A stretch of 64,000 nt of DNA from Pontibacter coccineus (GCF_030546575.1 NZ_JAUOTN010000001.1:496001-560000); one strand, 5' to 3'; positions 1 through 8,366 are shown, numbered from the stretch's first letter. Numbers and translations are program-made. The notes: generated by a model from the sequence alone, not told the origin.

Positions 1-1794
1 CAGGCCATCTACCTGCTCGACAAATCAATGCGCCTGATGATGTGCAATGCTGTGGCGCGGCAAGACGTACGAAACGCCCTGATAACCGAGCTGAAAGCAG
101 GGATGAACTTTCTGGATCTGGTAAGCGAGGAAAAAGGACAGCAGTTCCGGGAGCAGCATAAACGGGCCATGCATGGCGAAACGATCTTGTGCGAAGACGG
201 CCACGGCGATTACTGGCATGAAATATCCCTCCGCCCTGTACTCGGGCCGGACAACAGCGTGCTGGCCGTTGCCCTGAGCGTGCTCAATATCTCGGAACGC
301 AAACTAGCCCTGGAGACCATTAAGCGCAACGAGGAGCAACTCGCCCGGGCGCAGCAACTGGCACAACTAGGCAACTGGGAGCTTAACATGGAGCACGACC
401 TGGTTACCTGGTCTGACAGCGTTTACGATATTTATGGCGTCAGCAAGATGTCCTTTATTCCGTCGCGCCTCAGTGTCATGCACTTTGTTCCGGAGTCGGA
501 GCAAGCACTCATAACAGCAGCAATTGAGGAAGCCGCTGAAAACCACAGTCTTTTATCGGTGGAGCACACCATTGTGCGGCCTGATGGCCAGAAGCGTACG
601 GTTTATGAAATTGGAGAACCGGAATACGATGAGCAGGGCAAGCTGGTTCGGTTCCATGGCTCCGTTCAGGATATTACAGACCGCAAACGAACCGAGCAGG
701 AAGCCCTGAGAGCGAAGAACCTGCTGCAATCTACATTGGAGAACATCCCCGAGATGATCTTCTCCGCCGACTCATCCCTTACCATGCTCTATGTGAGCCC
801 GCAGTGCCGCGAACTGACAGGGTATACCGAAGAAGAGTTTACGGGCCAGACCAACCACTGGTATACCATCACGCACCCGGAAGATCGCGACTACCTTGAC
901 CGGCATATTCTGCCGGCCCTGAAAAGGGGTGAGCGGCAGCACTACGAAATGCGCATCATAACAAAGGATGCGGAGTGCAGGTGGCTGATGTTCCGCATTT
1001 CCCCCAGAAAAGACGATAACGGGCTCGTTTACCGCATCGATGGCTCTGCCTCGGATATGACGTCTTACAAAGAAGCGCAGCGAAAACGCGACGAGCTCAC
1101 CGACCAGTTGCTGAAGCAAAACCAGAACCTGCAGCAATTCGCCTACATTGTGTCGCACAACCTCCGGGCCCCTATCGCGAACATACTGGGCCTCACCACC
1201 ATTTACAACAAGCACAAGCCCGACTCGCCTATGAACCCGCGGGTGATTGAGAACCTGTTCAAATCTGCGAAACTCCTCGACACGACGATACGTGACCTGA
1301 ACGATCTCCTCACGATCCGGAGCGAGCTAAACAATGTGCGGGAGAAAGTAAAGTTTGAGGACGTGTTCAAAGAGGTCTATGATAGCCTGCCCACCGAGTT
1401 GCTGGTTGAGCATATCCGGCTCGACTGTGACTTTGTAGAGGCGCCTGTCGTAACGGGTGTCCGGAGCTATGTGCACAGCATCATGCACAATCTCATAACA
1501 AATGCTTTGAAATACCGATCACCTGACAGAAATTTGCATCTACGTCTTAAAACTTTCACTATTCCTAACTATATTTGTCTCAGCGTCTCGGATAATGGTC
1601 TTGGAATCGATCTGAGCAAAGAGAAAGAAAAAGTCTTCGGTTTATACAAGCGATTCCATTCCCACGGAGAAGGCCGGGGGCTGGGGCTGCACCTTGTCAA
1701 AACCCAGACTGAGCTGCTTGGCGGCAAAGTAGAAGTAGAGAGCCAGGTGAATGTGGGCACTACCTTTAATATTTATTTTAGACACACCCTGTAG
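1..1794 (+). CDS. PAS-domain sensor histidine kinase (5' end outside window)
   Basis: The reading frame is open from the first base, so the true start lies upstream. Numbering residues from base 1, three PAS/PAC units are visible (about 1-105, 110-235 and 245-365), each ending in a PAC-like stretch such as VQDITDRKRTE. The phosphoacceptor motif YIVSHNLRAP follows with His near residue 386. The HATPase domain then shows the N box (NLITNALKY), the DNG box and GRGLGLHL near the C terminus. No membrane segment is seen in the visible part, so sensing is probably cytoplasmic, unless a membrane part lies upstream. The response regulator starts 2 bases after the stop, so the pair is very likely co-transcribed and coupled. 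The ligand cannot be told from sequence. Confidence 0.93.
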   Translation, partial: QAIYLLDKSMRLMMCNAVARQDVRNALITELKAGMNFLDLVSEEKGQQFREQHKRAMHGETILCEDGHGDYWHEISLRPVLGPDNSVLAVALSVLNISERKLALETIKRNEEQLARAQQLAQLGNWELNMEHDLVTWSDSVYDIYGVSKMSFIPSRLSVMHFVPESEQALITAAIEEAAENHSLLSVEHTIVRPDGQKRTVYEIGEPEYDEQGKLVRFHGSVQDITDRKRTEQEALRAKNLLQSTLENIPEMIFSADSSLTMLYVSPQCRELTGYTEEEFTGQTNHWYTITHPEDRDYLDRHILPALKRGERQHYEMRIITKDAECRWLMFRISPRKDDNGLVYRIDGSASDMTSYKEAQRKRDELTDQLLKQNQNLQQFAYIVSHNLRAPIANILGLTTIYNKHKPDSPMNPRVIENLFKSAKLLDTTIRDLNDLLTIRSELNNVREKVKFEDVFKEVYDSLPTELLVEHIRLDCDFVEAPVVTGVRSYVHSIMHNLITNALKYRSPDRNLHLRLKTFTIPNYICLSVSDNGLGIDLSKEKEKVFGLYKRFHSHGEGRGLGLHLVKTQTELLGGKVEVESQVNVGTTFNIYFRHTL

Positions 1795-1796
1795 TA

Positions 1797-2213
1797 ATGA
1801 ATACATTGAAAAGAGTAGTTTTGATTGATGATGATGAAGTGAATAATTTCGTTTGCGAAAGCATCATCCGAAATGAGAACTTCGCCGAAGAGGTATTCAG
1901 CTTCCAAGGAGCTGAAGAGGCGCTTGAATTTCTGAACTCCTCCGTTGAACCATCCGGAGAAAAATTTCCTGACCTGATCTTTCTGGATATCAACATGCCC
2001 GGGATGGACGGCTGGAATTTTATAGAGGAGTACCGCAAACTACCGGAATATGCTACCCAGAAGTGTAGCCTGTTTATGCTATCCTCTGCCGTGGACCGCA
2101 AGGACATTCAGTGCGCCCGCAGCCACAAAGAAGTAAAAGAGTTTTTCTCGAAGCCGCTTTCTCCTGAGATCCTCGAATTCATTAAAGAAGAGTTTTTGGT
2201 GCGGGTAGAATAG
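1797..2213 (+). CDS. Single-domain CheY-like response regulator
   Basis: This 138-residue protein is a stand-alone receiver domain. The acidic pocket DDD is at residues 11-13, the phosphoacceptor is Asp64 in FLDINMPGMDGW, and the conserved Lys is in FFSKPL (about 119). There is no output domain, so it probably acts by protein contact or as a phosphorelay intermediate. Its ATG lies 2 bp after the kinase stop, which makes the upstream PAS kinase the likely partner. REC-only regulators behind multi-PAS kinases are common in Bacteroidota. A strong hairpin terminator follows. Confidence 0.92.
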   Translation: MNTLKRVVLIDDDEVNNFVCESIIRNENFAEEVFSFQGAEEALEFLNSSVEPSGEKFPDLIFLDINMPGMDGWNFIEEYRKLPEYATQKCSLFMLSSAVDRKDIQCARSHKEVKEFFSKPLSPEILEFIKEEFLVRVE

Positions 2214-2225
2214 TCTGCCTTCCTC

Positions 2226-2280
2226 AAAAAAGCAAGAGCGCATGTCTCGTCCATACCGACGCATGCGCTCTTGCTTTTTT
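2226..2280. terminator. Bidirectional intrinsic terminator
   Basis: A long perfect stem (AAAAAAGCAAGAGCGCATG and its complement) brackets a short loop and ends in a T run. With A's on one side and T's on the other it can serve both the regulator on + and the DUF305-like gene on -. Confidence 0.9.
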
Positions 2281-2295
2281 AGAGGCCTTTACTGC

Positions 2296-2748
2296 TTAGT
2301 CTATTCGCTTGCCTATCTTCTCCATCTCTGCAATCTCTTTTTTCTGCGACCGGATAATCTCCTCAGCTAGTTTCTTCAACTCCGGATCCTTGATTCTGGC
2401 CTCTTCACTGACAAGTATAGTCGATGAGCGGAGCGGGATCATGGAGTGGATGAAGGCTTTGTCACCGACGAAGGACTGGTTTCGCAGCGCGATAAACGCT
2501 CCTACGGTCGCCACAATGCTCATGACAGTAATAATAGTGTTCAGCTTTTGATCCCTGTACATAGACCGCATCATCCACAGCGTGATCAATGCCATGGGGG
2601 CTACCATCAGGATTGTCATGTACAGCCAACTGAGATTCAGCCGAATATGGCCTATTTCGGCTACATTGCCGAGCATAACCACATAGATCACCAAAGAGAA
2701 GAGGCTTAACATCAACATAAACTTGCCGTAATTCCCCTTCTCCCTCAT
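2296..2748 (-). CDS. DUF305-like membrane protein lacking the His-His pair
   Basis: A 150-residue protein with three predicted N-terminal membrane helices (about 10-30, 38-60 and 70-90), followed by a soluble segment. That segment matches the DUF305 pattern: DKAFIHSMIP, then EEARIKDPELKKLA, then EIIRSQKKEIAEM. Bacteroidota DUF305 proteins of this layout normally read MIPHHSSAI at the first motif, but here it is MIPLRSSTI, so both signature histidines are replaced (Leu-Arg). It starts 8 bp after the stop of the HMA-AraC regulator, so the two form an operon, consistent with a copper or heavy-metal response. If the histidines bind metal in the family, this copy has lost that site. Confidence 0.78.
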   Translation of the reverse strand: MREKGNYGKFMLMLSLFSLVIYVVMLGNVAEIGHIRLNLSWLYMTILMVAPMALITLWMMRSMYRDQKLNTIITVMSIVATVGAFIALRNQSFVGDKAFIHSMIPLRSSTILVSEEARIKDPELKKLAEEIIRSQKKEIAEMEKIGKRID

Positions 2749-2756
2749 CTCCTGAA

Positions 2757-3335
2757 TCAGTTTACGTTATCAAGCGGCTTCCGCGATGGAGCTGCCGCTT
2801 TCTTATACTCGGATGGCGACATGCCGGTTACCTGCTTAAACTGTGCCGACAGGTGCGCCACGCTGCTATACCCCAGCTGAAAGCTGATCTGACTCAGGCT
2901 CAGCTCGTTGTAGGCCAGCAGCTCCTTGGCTCGTTCTACTTTCTGCAGCACCACATAGCGGGCGATGGTGAGCCCCTCCTCAGCCGAAAAGAGCGTGCTC
3001 AGGTAATGGTAGTCGCGGCCAAGCGCCTGCGCCAGATAGTCCGACACGTTGACACTCAGGTTTTCAACCTCCCCCGAGCGAATGAGCTCGATGATGGCGA
3101 TCTTGATCTTCTCGACGAGCTCTGCTTTCTTGTCTTCTATCAGCTCAAACCCGTTTTCCTGCAAAGATTCCCGCAGCCTTTGCAGTTGCTCAGTTGTAGG
3201 TTCCTGCTCGAGCCTCACCTCGCCCAGTTGGATGGCCAATGGCTGCAGATCAAGCTTGTCCAGTTCCTGGGTTACTACTTTCAGGCAACGGGGGCACACC
3301 ATGTTGCGGATGTGTAAGGTATGTGGTTGTGTCAT
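2757..3335 (-). CDS. AraC-family regulator with N-terminal HMA-like metal domain
   Basis: A 192-residue fusion. The N-terminal ~70 residues resemble a heavy-metal-associated fold with CPRC (Cys14 and Cys17) in the metal-loop position. The C-terminal ~100 residues are an AraC helix-turn-helix pair, recognisable from LSQISFQLGYSSVAHLSAQF and the ending FKQVTGMSPSEYK. This architecture is widespread in Bacteroidota next to copper and other metal resistance genes, so direct metal sensing is likely but inferred. It is the first gene of a two-gene unit with the DUF305-like protein. No efflux pump or copper chaperone gene is adjacent within the window. Confidence 0.9.
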   Translation of the reverse strand: MTQPHTLHIRNMVCPRCLKVVTQELDKLDLQPLAIQLGEVRLEQEPTTEQLQRLRESLQENGFELIEDKKAELVEKIKIAIIELIRSGEVENLSVNVSDYLAQALGRDYHYLSTLFSAEEGLTIARYVVLQKVERAKELLAYNELSLSQISFQLGYSSVAHLSAQFKQVTGMSPSEYKKAAAPSRKPLDNVN

Positions 3336-3600
3336 TTTAGCTATATTGAGGTTTTTACAGGGCGGCCATGCACTAAAACATCATTTTATCCGGAGCGCAC
3401 ACCAGCCTATACCTATGCAAATCTAACAAAACATTTCACCCAAACGCTCCCGGCGCCTGTTACAGAACATGCCGACCCAAGTTACCCGCTTTGAATTATT
3501 ACGATACTCTTCCTGTTGTACCCTTATTCAACCTTCCTATACCTGCTGCAAGGCAGTGCGGGGGTATTAAATAAATAAGAGCAAGCCGGAATAATAGACT

Positions 3601-3608
3601 TACCTTTG
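3601..3608 (+). promoter_or_regulatory. -7 promoter element of the helicase gene
   Basis: TACCTTTG fits the Bacteroidota sigma-70 -7 consensus TAnnTTTG and lies 23 bp before the helicase ATG. It sits between GCAAGC (3582) and GCTTGC (3611), which form a 6-bp inverted repeat that could be an operator. Confidence 0.55.
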
Positions 3609-3631
3609 CAGCTTGCAATAATCAATCATAC

Positions 3632-5047
3632 ATGACATTTAGCGAATTAAATTTAATAGAACCGATCCTGAAGGCGCTTCAGGCAGAGGGCTATACGCAG
3701 CCTACGCCTATACAGGAACGTGCTATACCTCATCTTTTGGCGGGCACCGACGTGCTTGGCTGCGCTCAGACGGGCACAGGCAAGACGGCTGCATTTGCCA
3801 TACCTGTGCTGCAAATGCTGCACAACCAGAAAAACAGAGCACCTAAAACGATCAAAACGCTTATCCTCACTCCTACCCGGGAGCTGGCCATACAGATAAA
3901 TGAAAGCTTTGCCTCTTACGGCAAAAACACCGATGTGCGCCATACCGTTATTTTTGGCGGCGTGTCGCAGCATGCGCAGGTACAAGAACTGAAGCGTGGC
4001 ATTGACGTGCTGATCGCGACGCCGGGCCGTTTGCTCGACCTGATCGGTCAGGGCTTTATTTCCCTGAAGCACGTAGAGTTCTTCGTGCTGGATGAAGCAG
4101 ACCGTATGCTGGACATGGGCTTTATCCATGACATCAAGCGCATCATCCCGATGCTGCCCAAGCAGCGCCAGTCGCTGTTCTTCTCCGCTACCATGCCTCC
4201 TGTTATTCAGGCGCTAGCCGATACTATTTTGATTAATCCGGTGAAGGTGGAGGTGACCCCTGTGTCGTCAACGGCTGAGAAAGTGGGCCAGGCGGTGTAC
4301 TTTGTGGAGAAAAACGACAAACGCGACCTGCTCCGTCACCTGCTTTCTGATCAGGATATAGAACGCGTGCTGGTGTTCACCAGAACCAAGCATGGTGCCG
4401 ATCGGGTAGTAAAGGATCTGAACAAGGCCAATATCCAGGCGGAGGCCATCCATGGCAATAAATCACAAAATGCGCGTCAGCGTGCGTTGAGCAACTTCAA
4501 GGCGGGTGCCACCCGCGTGCTGGTTGCCACTGACATTGCGGCCCGCGGTATAGACGTAGAAGAACTGTCGCACGTGATCAACTACGAGCTGCCGAACGAG
4601 CCTGAAACCTACGTGCACCGCATTGGCCGTACGGGTCGTGCCGGAAACGCAGGCATAGCGCTGTCGTTCTGCGATGAGGAAGAACGCTATTACCTGCGCG
4701 ATATCCAGAAGCTGATCAACAAGCAGATCAAGGTGGATGCCAACCATCCTTTTGCCTTGCCGGAGCACCTGTCAATGAACCTGGAGAATGCCAAGAAGCC
4801 GAAAGGCCCGGCGGGCAGAGAGCCTCGCAATGGTGGTGCTTCCAACAATGGCAACCGTGCTGCTGCAGGTGGCAACAGGCCATCCGGAAACCGCAACGGC
4901 AATAGCCGTTCAGGTGGAAACGAAGGCGGTAACCGTGCTACAGCAAGTGCTGGTACTTCTGGCCGCTCGACGGGCGGAAACAGCAGAAACTGGCGCGACA
5001 AAAAGGGAACCGGCCAAAGCAGACCATCTGTGAAGCGCGGAGCATAA
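3632..5047 (+). CDS. DEAD-box ATP-dependent RNA helicase, RhlE-like
   Basis: A 471-residue helicase with every core motif: Q motif PTPIQERAIP, Walker A AQTGTGKT (45-52), PTRELA, TPGR, DEAD (154-157), SAT, and in the second RecA domain VFTRTK, RGIDV and HRIGRTGRAG. It unwinds short RNA duplexes; roles in cold adaptation, ribosome assembly or mRNA decay are known for the family. After about residue 390 comes a tail rich in Gly, Asn, Arg and Ser with NGGASNNGNR-type stretches, typical of RNA-binding extensions. It is transcribed alone from a TAnnTTTG promoter and ends at a strong terminator. Confidence 0.96.
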   Translation: MTFSELNLIEPILKALQAEGYTQPTPIQERAIPHLLAGTDVLGCAQTGTGKTAAFAIPVLQMLHNQKNRAPKTIKTLILTPTRELAIQINESFASYGKNTDVRHTVIFGGVSQHAQVQELKRGIDVLIATPGRLLDLIGQGFISLKHVEFFVLDEADRMLDMGFIHDIKRIIPMLPKQRQSLFFSATMPPVIQALADTILINPVKVEVTPVSSTAEKVGQAVYFVEKNDKRDLLRHLLSDQDIERVLVFTRTKHGADRVVKDLNKANIQAEAIHGNKSQNARQRALSNFKAGATRVLVATDIAARGIDVEELSHVINYELPNEPETYVHRIGRTGRAGNAGIALSFCDEEERYYLRDIQKLINKQIKVDANHPFALPEHLSMNLENAKKPKGPAGREPRNGGASNNGNRAAAGGNRPSGNRNGNSRSGGNEGGNRATASAGTSGRSTGGNSRNWRDKKGTGQSRPSVKRGA

Positions 5048-5064
5048 TACGTTGCTATACCTAG

Positions 5065-5103
5065 AAAAAGCCCTGCCACTTCGTTAAGTGGCAGGGCTTT
5101 TTG
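5065..5103 (+). terminator. Intrinsic terminator after the helicase gene
   Basis: AAAAAGCCCTGCCACTT pairs perfectly with AAGTGGCAGGGCTTTTT around a 4-base loop. It is bidirectional in form and so can also stop transcription from the gene on the opposite strand. Confidence 0.93.
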
Positions 5104-5111
5104 CTTTCCCT

Positions 5112-5130
5112 TAGGTATAGGCTATACCTT
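5112..5130. repeat. Inverted pair of the iterated octamer
   Basis: AGGTATAG and CTATACCT lie head to head with one base between them, forming a near-perfect palindrome at the 3' end of the minus-strand gene. It is one of several intergenic inverted pairs of the octamer that is frequent across the window. Confidence 0.85.
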
Positions 5131-5500
5131 AAATCCGGCTGTGGTCGCTGTCATTCGGCTCGGTATCGTCTCCGCCAAAAGGTTGGTCACGGCTTCGAAT
5201 TCCGTTTACATCATCGTCCATGGCGGTATCGCTGCCCTCGTACTCAAAGCCAGGTCCCTGCGCGAATTCCTCTGTGCTTTTAGGGTTATTCGCACCGTAG
5301 CCGGTTGTTTCGTTTCCCTTTATGTGCAGGTTCTCCAGGCTGTCTTTCTGGTCGTCACGCTCCAGCGCTCCCCCCAGGCCTACATTGCGCTTGGCAGATG
5401 GATCGGGCTTATTGCCCATGGTCTGGCCTTTGCGGTGCTCTTCGTTTATATTCTTCGGCCTGTTGGGCGTGTTCTGTATATCTTCATCTCTGGTTGCCAT
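5129..5500 (-). CDS. Hydrophilic, probably disordered protein of unknown function
   Basis: A 123-residue protein with almost no hydrophobic stretches. It is rich in Asp, Glu, Asn, Gly and Arg (for example NTPNRPKNINEEHRKGQT and SDTAMDDDVNGIRSRD), with no signal peptide or membrane helix. The composition resembles small stress-associated hydrophilins, but I recognise no family. It is preferred over the overlapping plus-strand frames because those give Cys/Phe/Val-rich translations typical of antisense shadows. It is flanked by a terminator and a palindrome and is apparently monocistronic. Confidence 0.72.
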   Translation of the reverse strand: MATRDEDIQNTPNRPKNINEEHRKGQTMGNKPDPSAKRNVGLGGALERDDQKDSLENLHIKGNETTGYGANNPKSTEEFAQGPGFEYEGSDTAMDDDVNGIRSRDQPFGGDDTEPNDSDHSRI

Positions 5501-5706
5501 AATTCAATTCGTTTGTTTAGCTGTGTATACGCTCACCCGGGAGTTCAGTTAGGCGCAACCACAATTACTTAACATAATTTACCAACCAACCACTTTTACA
5601 CATCTCCCGTTTCTTTCAATTATATTTGGGCAGCGAAATAAGGTAATCTGATGGCACGTATGGCCGCCCGATTGCGTTACAGGAAGAACCGGCAGCGAAA
5701 AAGCTT

Positions 5707-5934
5707 ATGAAACTATCGAAAATATACGACCCGCGGGAAATGAACTCCTACCAGTTTGTGGCCATGACGGGATTGGTGATGACCATCCTGGCCAACGTGA
5801 TCCTGCTGTTCATCGGGAAGACCGTGGAGAACTTTAATGCGCTCTACCTCTGCTGGTTTGTTTTCTTTGGAGCAGGCACCATCGCCAATTTCAACAGCAA
5901 GCCCGGCGACCACGATCACCACCACCATCATTAA
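5707..5934 (+). CDS. Small membrane protein with natural C-terminal His tail
   Basis: A 75-residue protein with two predicted membrane helices (about 17-37 and 43-62) and a polar tail ending GDHDHHHHH. The ATG follows AAGCTT. I know no named family. The native histidine run could bind Ni, Cu or Zn, but that is inference. It is a single gene between the hydrophilic protein and the alpha/beta hydrolase. Confidence 0.75.
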   Translation: MKLSKIYDPREMNSYQFVAMTGLVMTILANVILLFIGKTVENFNALYLCWFVFFGAGTIANFNSKPGDHDHHHHH

Positions 5935-6016
5935 ACCCAGGCATCAGGTATAGCTCACTGCTTCAGTAAAATGCAGATGCTCCCGGCATTTGTAATCGGC
6001 TTGCAACAGGTATAGC

Positions 6017-7012
6017 CTATTGCTTGAGGAACTCCAGCAGTGCTTTGTGAAACTGGTCCGGCGCCTCAAGGTGCGGGATATGCCCCACACCGGTTAGCTC
6101 CAGCAATTTTGCATCAGGTATAGCACTTGCCGTCTGCTGACCCAGCTGCGGATACTGCCCGTACTTTTTGCGTTCCTCTTCACTTTTGATGTAGGCCTTG
6201 CCCACGACTGTGCGGTCCTCCAGCCCGATGACCAACAGCACCGGTACCTTCAGGTCACTGAACTCATACACCACCGGCTGCTCATAGATCATGGCATAGG
6301 TATGCGCCGATACGAGCGCCACTTGTGGATAGTCCGGGCTGCGCAGCTGGGCGGCAGGTATACGCACCCACTCATCATAGGCCGGTTTCCAGGAAGTATA
6401 GTACGTTTTGTGGTAATCCCGGATTCCTGCCTCCGTGCGTTTCAGCTCTTCCTGGTACAGCTCATCCAAATTCTTGTAAGGCACCATGCGCCGGTAGTCC
6501 TCCAGCCCGATCGGATTTTCGAGTACCAGCTTAGCAGTAATTTCGGGGTACATGAGCGCAAAGCGGGTAGCCAGCATGCCGCCCATCGAGTGCCCGACTA
6601 TGACTGCCTGGTTTATCTTGAGATGGTCTAGTAGTCGCCGAGTGTGCTGCGCCAGCTGATGGAAGCTGTAATGCACCTCTGCCTTGTCTGACTTGCCAAA
6701 GCCCAACTGATCGGGCACGACAACCCGATAGCCCTGCCCTGCCAGAAAGTTGATCGTCTGTTGCCAGTAGGCACCCAGAAAGTTCTTGCCGTGCATGAGC
6801 ACCACCGTCTGCGGATTTTTGAAGTTGGTGGGCGGCGACACATCCATGTAGGCCATTTTATACTTCTGCCCCTCCTGCTCCACCTCCAGGTAGTTCACCG
6901 GGTAACGGTAGGCATAATCGCTCAGTGTAGCGTTGTGAGTCTGCTGCGACTGCGCCGCAAGCGGTAGTTGAGCAAGTAACAGGAGTAGCAGAGTGTATAG
7001 CGATTTCTTCAT
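6017..7012 (-). CDS. Secreted alpha/beta-fold hydrolase
   Basis: A 331-residue alpha/beta hydrolase with a Sec signal peptide (KKSLYTLLLLLLAQLPLAAQ). The oxyanion motif HGKNF is at about 74-78, the nucleophile elbow is GHSMGG with Ser142, the acid is probably Asp266 (GLEDRTV) and the base His311 (GHIPHLEAP). The triad is complete, so an active esterase, lipase or peptidase-like enzyme in the periplasm is likely; the substrate is unknown. Several copies of the AGGTATAG octamer fall in and just after the gene. It is transcribed alone. Confidence 0.94.
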   Translation of the reverse strand: MKKSLYTLLLLLLAQLPLAAQSQQTHNATLSDYAYRYPVNYLEVEQEGQKYKMAYMDVSPPTNFKNPQTVVLMHGKNFLGAYWQQTINFLAGQGYRVVVPDQLGFGKSDKAEVHYSFHQLAQHTRRLLDHLKINQAVIVGHSMGGMLATRFALMYPEITAKLVLENPIGLEDYRRMVPYKNLDELYQEELKRTEAGIRDYHKTYYTSWKPAYDEWVRIPAAQLRSPDYPQVALVSAHTYAMIYEQPVVYEFSDLKVPVLLVIGLEDRTVVGKAYIKSEEERKKYGQYPQLGQQTASAIPDAKLLELTGVGHIPHLEAPDQFHKALLEFLKQ

Positions 7013-7071
7013 CAGGCGCAGGTATAGGTTCTGCTCATTTTACTTACGGCAGCCTATAAGAGTTATCATAC

Positions 7072-7100
7072 AAAAAGCCCGGCGCTGCAGGCACCGGGCT
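7072..7100 (-). terminator. Intrinsic terminator after the T9SS cargo gene
   Basis: On the minus strand AGCCCGG pairs with CCGGGCT around an 11-base loop and is followed by TTTTT. It lies 30 bp past the stop of the minus-strand gene ending at 7130. Confidence 0.75.
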
Positions 7101-7129
7101 CCTTTACTGAACCATATCGCTAAACGATG

Positions 7130-8224
7130 CTACTGCACCAGCACTTTTTTGGTGTGATAACGGTCTCCCTGCGCTACTTGCAGGAAGTATAGCCCCCGGC
7201 CAAAAGGCGTCAGGTCGATCTCCCGCTCATACACGCCGCTCAGTTTTTCCACCGTATCTACAAACACCTCCCGGCCTTTGTCATCCATCACCCTCACCAC
7301 GGTAGTGCCCTTGTTTTTGAGTGAAAACTTCAGGTTGAAACGCCCGTTGTTGGGGTTTGGCGAGAAGTTGATTTCCTCCACTTTCAGTTCTTCGCGTGAT
7401 TTCATTTCCACGGGAGCACCGGTGGCCTTTAGCTGTTCTTTGTCAGCCTTGGTCACGTCCTCTACTTTGGCCTTGCGCGAGATAAAGATGGCGCGGCCCA
7501 TCTTTCCACCATCGAAATTGAAATCGGCGTGGGGTATTTCTTCCTCTCTGCCATCTTCATGTATGCGGTATACCTTCTTTTCGCCGTCTTTTACGATTAC
7601 TTTTAAGTTCACCTGCTCTTGCAGTCTCATCAGCGAGTCAATGCGTACCTGACTCGGCATCGACTTGACGACGATGCGCTCTATTTCTTTCGGGTTGAGG
7701 GTCATGGCCCTGCCAGCATCGCCAATCTGGACGATGGAAGAGTCAATCAATGTGCGCATGAATACCCGTGGCCCCTCACCCATCAGCAGAGAGTCGCCCT
7801 GTACTATTTTGAAGTGCTTCATGACATCTTTGCTCAGGCTATCAACTGACAAGGTGAGCATGCGCACCTCCTTCAGAGCACGCCTCATAGCACTATCACC
7901 CTCCATCGCCTGCACCCTTTCCCTGAGCATTATATTTCTGTCTCCCCCCAAGGTATGGGCTCTCACTTTTCCATCCAGCAGGCGCATATGCGCACTATCC
8001 AACCGCATAGCTTTCAGGGCTTTGGCGATGGCCTCTTCCGTCTCGGCTGAAAAGGTGGTGTCAATCACCTCCGTTTTGCCATCCACCGTGCGGATCATTT
8101 TGATGTGTGTTTTGTGCTTCTGCTGGCCTGACGCCTGCGCCAAGGCACCGTACAGAGGCAGTAACCCCATCAGTAAGGCAAGGGCCAGTCTGAGTAAGGT
8201 CTGAAGGTTGAGGAAGAGGTTCAT
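7130..8224 (-). CDS. T9SS type A sorting-domain protein divergent from the kinase
   Basis: A 364-residue exported protein with an N-terminal hydrophobic signal (LLRLALALLMGLLPLYGALA). The last ~80 residues form a Por/T9SS type A sorting domain: FSPNPNNGRFNLKFSL, then VRVMDDKGREV, then GLYFLQV and a final VLVQ. The central ~250 residues are charged and not recognised. The protein should be exported across the outer membrane by the type IX system and may stay surface-attached. Its promoter region, shared with the histidine kinase, carries four phased GTTAAAG-type repeats, so it is probably a target of that two-component system. Confidence 0.9.
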   Translation of the reverse strand: MNLFLNLQTLLRLALALLMGLLPLYGALAQASGQQKHKTHIKMIRTVDGKTEVIDTTFSAETEEAIAKALKAMRLDSAHMRLLDGKVRAHTLGGDRNIMLRERVQAMEGDSAMRRALKEVRMLTLSVDSLSKDVMKHFKIVQGDSLLMGEGPRVFMRTLIDSSIVQIGDAGRAMTLNPKEIERIVVKSMPSQVRIDSLMRLQEQVNLKVIVKDGEKKVYRIHEDGREEEIPHADFNFDGGKMGRAIFISRKAKVEDVTKADKEQLKATGAPVEMKSREELKVEEINFSPNPNNGRFNLKFSLKNKGTTVVRVMDDKGREVFVDTVEKLSGVYEREIDLTPFGRGLYFLQVAQGDRYHTKKVLVQ

Positions 8225-8260
8225 AGTGATAAGGTATAAGAGGTTAGTAGATCGTTTCTA

Positions 8261-8268
8261 CAAATGTA
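8261..8268 (-). promoter_or_regulatory. -7 promoter element of the T9SS cargo gene
   Basis: On the minus strand the sequence is TACATTTG, a full match to TAnnTTTG, 37 bp before the ATG. The same CAAATGTACG context (plus-strand reading) occurs at 63931 before the SulP gene. Confidence 0.6.
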
Positions 8269-8290
8269 CGCTACCACAGAAGCCTGAACC

Positions 8291-8329
8291 GTTAAAGCCA
8301 GGTTAAAGTCTGTTAAGGAAAAGTTAAAG
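8291..8329. promoter_or_regulatory. Four phased GTTAAAG direct repeats (candidate operator)
   Basis: GTTAAAG starts at 8291, 8302 and 8323, and GTTAAGG at 8312, giving steps of 11, 10 and 11 bp (one helical turn). OmpR/PhoB-type regulators bind such turn-spaced direct repeats on one DNA face. The array lies between two divergent promoters, and an OmpR-type regulator is encoded by the second gene downstream. A matching array exists at 63949-63988. Confidence 0.75.
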
Positions 8330-8354
8330 TAATGGACAAGCCAGCCGAAATACG

Positions 8355-8362
8355 TAAATTTG
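8355..8362 (+). promoter_or_regulatory. -7 promoter element abutting the kinase start codon
   Basis: TAAATTTG matches TAnnTTTG and ends 4 bases before the GTG start of the kinase. With the usual spacing the transcript would begin at or next to the start codon, implying a leaderless mRNA or a start further downstream. Confidence 0.5.
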
Positions 8363-8366
8363 TTAT

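Noticed and set aside
5141..5572. Plus-strand frames opposite the hydrophilin-like gene
   Set aside because: Cys/Val/Leu-rich translations without motifs; the minus-strand product has a coherent composition, although without homology evidence.
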